Part shown: piece by piece, positions 4,884 through 6,418 of the stretch
How positions within the stretch are numbered: position 1 is the first letter of the stretch
Layout of the letters: every line of letters begins with the position of its first letter
Source: an uncultured Candidatus Nemicrothrix sp.
GTDB taxonomy: Bacteria; Actinomycetota; Acidimicrobiia; Acidimicrobiales; Acidimicrobilacustridaceae
Direction: 5' to 3'
Length of the DNA stretch: 6,418 bases
Assembly: GCA_903827085.1 (NCBI GenBank)
Contig: CAIKHC010000095.1
Span: forward strand, 1-6,418
Made by a program: the position numbers and the translations under genes
The notes under the pieces: model-generated
Told to the model about the DNA's origin: nothing
What the model saw: only the letters and a program-made list of their open reading frames with translations
Database searches by the model: none

Positions 4884-5561
4884 TCAAGCGCCCGTGAGTG
4901 CCCGGATCGTGTCGCCGTAAAGCATTTGCTTATGAATGCCGATGACTTCGCGAGATTTCGTGGCCAGCACGGCGGAATGGGCGATCGTGGCAGTAAGGAG
5001 TTCCTCTTCGGTGAGGATCTCGTCGGCGATGCCGGCGGTGAGTGCTTCAGGGCCGGTGAACCGGTGGGCGGTGTTGAGGGCACGGGCGATTGCGGTGCGG
5101 GGGAGACGAGTGAGCAGAAGTTGCGCCATTTTCTCGCTCACGGGAAGAGCGAGATCGAGTTCCGGCATGCACCAGTAGCCACGATCGGAGCGCATGGTGA
5201 TGCGGTCATGGGCGCTTGAAAGAAGTGCACCGGCGCCGAAGCAATGGCCATTGACTGCAGCGGTGGTGTGGCAATCGAGGCCAAGAATGCGGCCCCAGAG
5301 TCGGTTGAGTTCGTGCAGAAATTCCCGGGCGTCGTCGGGGTTCGCCATGAGCCACTCGAGGTTCAGGCCATTTGAATAGAACTTGCCCGTTCCGGTCGTG
5401 ACGAGGGCGAGGGGGCCTTCCTTGGCTGCGACCTGGTCGATAAGGCCATGCCAGTGGCGCACAACATCGAGGTCGAAGCGGTTCTCCTCGGCGTCCATCG
5501 TGATGACGGCGACGGTGCCTTCGGGGCCCTGCCAAGAAAGGGTGACGTTCGGTGCGCTCAT
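4884..5561 (-). CDS. Enoyl-CoA hydratase/isomerase, delta3-delta2-enoyl-CoA isomerase-like
   Basis: This is a 225-residue crotonase-fold protein, slightly short for the family (about 240-260). The first oxyanion-hole segment is KFYSNGLNLEWL (60-71) and the second is AVNGHCFGAGALLSSAHD (102-119). These are followed by MRSDRGYWCMPELDLAL (123-139), with Glu134 at the place of the catalytic acid. The SNGLxLEW, NGHxxxAG, HD and MRxDRG pattern resembles plant and peroxisomal delta3,delta2-enoyl-CoA isomerases, which move a double bond so that unsaturated acyl-CoAs can enter beta-oxidation. The position of Glu144 of classical hydratase is Leu113 or a neighbour, which argues against hydratase activity. 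It is first in a three-gene unit with SnoaL-fold and SDR genes, and divergent from acyl-CoA dehydrogenase with 41 bp between starts. Only a weak -10-like CATGCT lies 6 nt upstream of the ATG. Family is firm, isomerase role is likely. Confidence 0.93.
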   Translation of the reverse strand: MSAPNVTLSWQGPEGTVAVITMDAEENRFDLDVVRHWHGLIDQVAAKEGPLALVTTGTGKFYSNGLNLEWLMANPDDAREFLHELNRLWGRILGLDCHTTAAVNGHCFGAGALLSSAHDRITMRSDRGYWCMPELDLALPVSEKMAQLLLTRLPRTAIARALNTAHRFTGPEALTAGIADEILTEEELLTATIAHSAVLATKSREVIGIHKQMLYGDTIRALTGA

Positions 5562-5590
5562 GGGCAGAGCATGGCACGGTCAGGGGCCTC

Positions 5591-5596
5591 TAGCCT
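5591..5596 (+). promoter_or_regulatory. Candidate -10 box (TAGCCT) for acyl-CoA dehydrogenase
   Basis: TAGCCT fits TAnnnT and ends 6 nt before ATG 5603, again placing the transcript start at the start codon. No clear -35 is visible in the 41-bp divergent region. Confidence 0.5.
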
Positions 5597-5602
5597 GCAG
5601 GA

Positions 5603-6418
5603 ATGGCTGACTACCGACCCCCATTGCGCGACGTCAACTACGTCCTCGATCACCTCGTTGATCTCGACGGACTCTGTGGCCTGCCCGAGTTTGCCGGACT
5701 CGATGCCGACACCATCAAGGGTGTCCTCGAAGAAAACGCGCGGTTTGTGGCCGAGGTCATTGCGCCGCTGAATCGCATCGGCGACACCGTTGGTTCGGTG
5801 TTCGAGCCTGCGACCAACACGGTGCGCACTCCCGACGGATTCATCGACGCGTATCGCCAGTATGTCGATGCGGGTTGGGGCGGGGTCCCGTTTCCCGAGG
5901 TGTACGACGGTGGCGGATTCCCATGGTTGGTTGGCATCGTCATGCAGGAGTTCATCTCTTCAGCCAACATGGCGTTCTCAATGGCACCGCTGCTTACCCA
6001 AGGTGCAATCGATCTGCTCATGCATCACGGCAGCGAAGAGCAGAAAGAGAAGTACCTAAAGCGCATGGTCACCGGCGAATGGACCGGCACCATGAACCTC
6101 ACCGAACCGCAAGCTGGTTCCGACGTTGGCGCGGTACGTACGAAAGCCGTTCCGCAAGCCGATGGCACCTATCGCATCACCGGTACGAAGATCTACATCT
6201 CTTTCGGCGAACACGACATGGTCGAGAACATCGTGCACCTTGTGCTCGCTCGCACGCCCGATGCGCCTGTGGGTACAAAGGGAATTTCGTGTTTCATCGT
6301 TCCCAAGTATTTGGTGAACGACGACGGCTCTCTGGGTGCACGCAACGACGTCAAGGTTGTGTCGATCGAACACAAGATGGGCATCAAGGCGTCGCCTACG
6401 TGTGTGATGTCGTTCGGC
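5603..6418 (+). CDS. Acyl-CoA dehydrogenase, large DmdC/FadE5-like type, 3' end cut by window
   Basis: The 272 visible residues start at ATG 5603; the family is usually about 600 residues, so less than half is seen. These flavoproteins oxidise acyl-CoA to 2-enoyl-CoA and pass electrons to ETF. Residues 1-32 (starting MADYRPPLRDVNYVLDHL) fit the extra N-terminal domain found in this subgroup. The helical domain follows, with GWGGVPFPEVYDGGG (91-105). The FAD and substrate strand MNLTEPQAGSDVG (164-176) is intact, then GTKIYISFGEHDM (194-206) with ENIVHLVLAR (208-217) and EHKMGIKASPT (256-266), all characteristic of DmdC/FadE5-like members. The catalytic Glu lies in the missing part. It is divergent from the enoyl-CoA isomerase unit, consistent with serial steps of one beta-oxidation route. 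The exact substrate (fatty acyl, methylmercaptopropionyl or other) is not readable. Confidence 0.95.
   Translation, partial: MADYRPPLRDVNYVLDHLVDLDGLCGLPEFAGLDADTIKGVLEENARFVAEVIAPLNRIGDTVGSVFEPATNTVRTPDGFIDAYRQYVDAGWGGVPFPEVYDGGGFPWLVGIVMQEFISSANMAFSMAPLLTQGAIDLLMHHGSEEQKEKYLKRMVTGEWTGTMNLTEPQAGSDVGAVRTKAVPQADGTYRITGTKIYISFGEHDMVENIVHLVLARTPDAPVGTKGISCFIVPKYLVNDDGSLGARNDVKVVSIEHKMGIKASPTCVMSFG

Noticed and set aside
4856..5083. N-terminal extension of the SnoaL-fold protein into the isomerase gene
   Set aside because: The extension is Pro/Ser/Lys low-complexity from an out-of-frame reading of the isomerase gene; the NTF2 fold begins properly at ATG 4855.
5594..5601. CCTGCAGG 8-bp palindrome just before the acyl-CoA dehydrogenase start
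   Set aside because: Short, a single copy in a promoter context, and overlapping the -10 box; likely chance in GC-rich sequence rather than an operator.
1..6418. CRISPR array, tRNA or rRNA gene, insertion sequence, attachment site, toxin-antitoxin or defence cassette
   Set aside because: No regularly spaced repeats, no cloverleaf-like segment, no transposase or recombinase motif and no defence-type domain were seen on either strand.

Overview
The window looks like chromosomal sequence from a GC-rich actinobacterium. Three things suggest this: an actinobacterial-style FmdB zinc ribbon with a CPNGH second knuckle, an expanded-box Nudix protein next to acyl-CoA genes, and many gene starts with a TAnnnT hexamer 6-8 nt upstream and no Shine-Dalgarno, which is the leaderless-mRNA pattern. 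An Acidimicrobiia-like source is a guess from overall flavour and was not tested. Nine genes fill almost all of the window. No gap exceeds 57 bp, and I saw no RNA gene, mobile element or CRISPR array.

Layout. 2-607 (-): crotonase-fold enoyl-CoA hydratase/isomerase, cut by the left edge. 665-1453 (+): classical SDR, followed at once by a small FmdB-type zinc ribbon (1468-1698, +). 1715-3360 (-): a two-gene unit in which a metallo-beta-lactamase-fold protein with most metal ligands missing overlaps, by one base, a NUDT19-like Nudix hydrolase. 3392-3613 (+): a 73-residue tail-anchored membrane protein of unknown role, divergent from the MBL-fold gene. 3627-5561 (-): a three-gene unit of enoyl-CoA isomerase-like protein, SnoaL/NTF2-fold protein and a second SDR. 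5603-6418 (+): the N-terminal part of a large acyl-CoA dehydrogenase of the DmdC/FadE5-like type, cut by the right edge.

Together the genes read as catabolism of acyl-CoA thioesters. The dehydrogenase would make the enoyl-CoA, the two crotonase-fold proteins would isomerise or hydrate it, and the SDRs could oxidise hydroxyacyl or alcohol intermediates. The Nudix protein could hydrolyse CoA or acyl-CoA. The actual substrate (fatty acid, sterol side chain, aromatic or terpenoid) cannot be read from this window, and no transcription regulator is present in it.

I do not see a clearly new multi-gene defence or mobile system. The observations most worth following are the degenerate MBL-fold protein translationally coupled to the Nudix enzyme, the uniform leaderless promoter architecture (including a 31-bp divergent region with two back-to-back -10 boxes), the small tail-anchored protein, and two mutually exclusive hairpins at a convergent gene junction.
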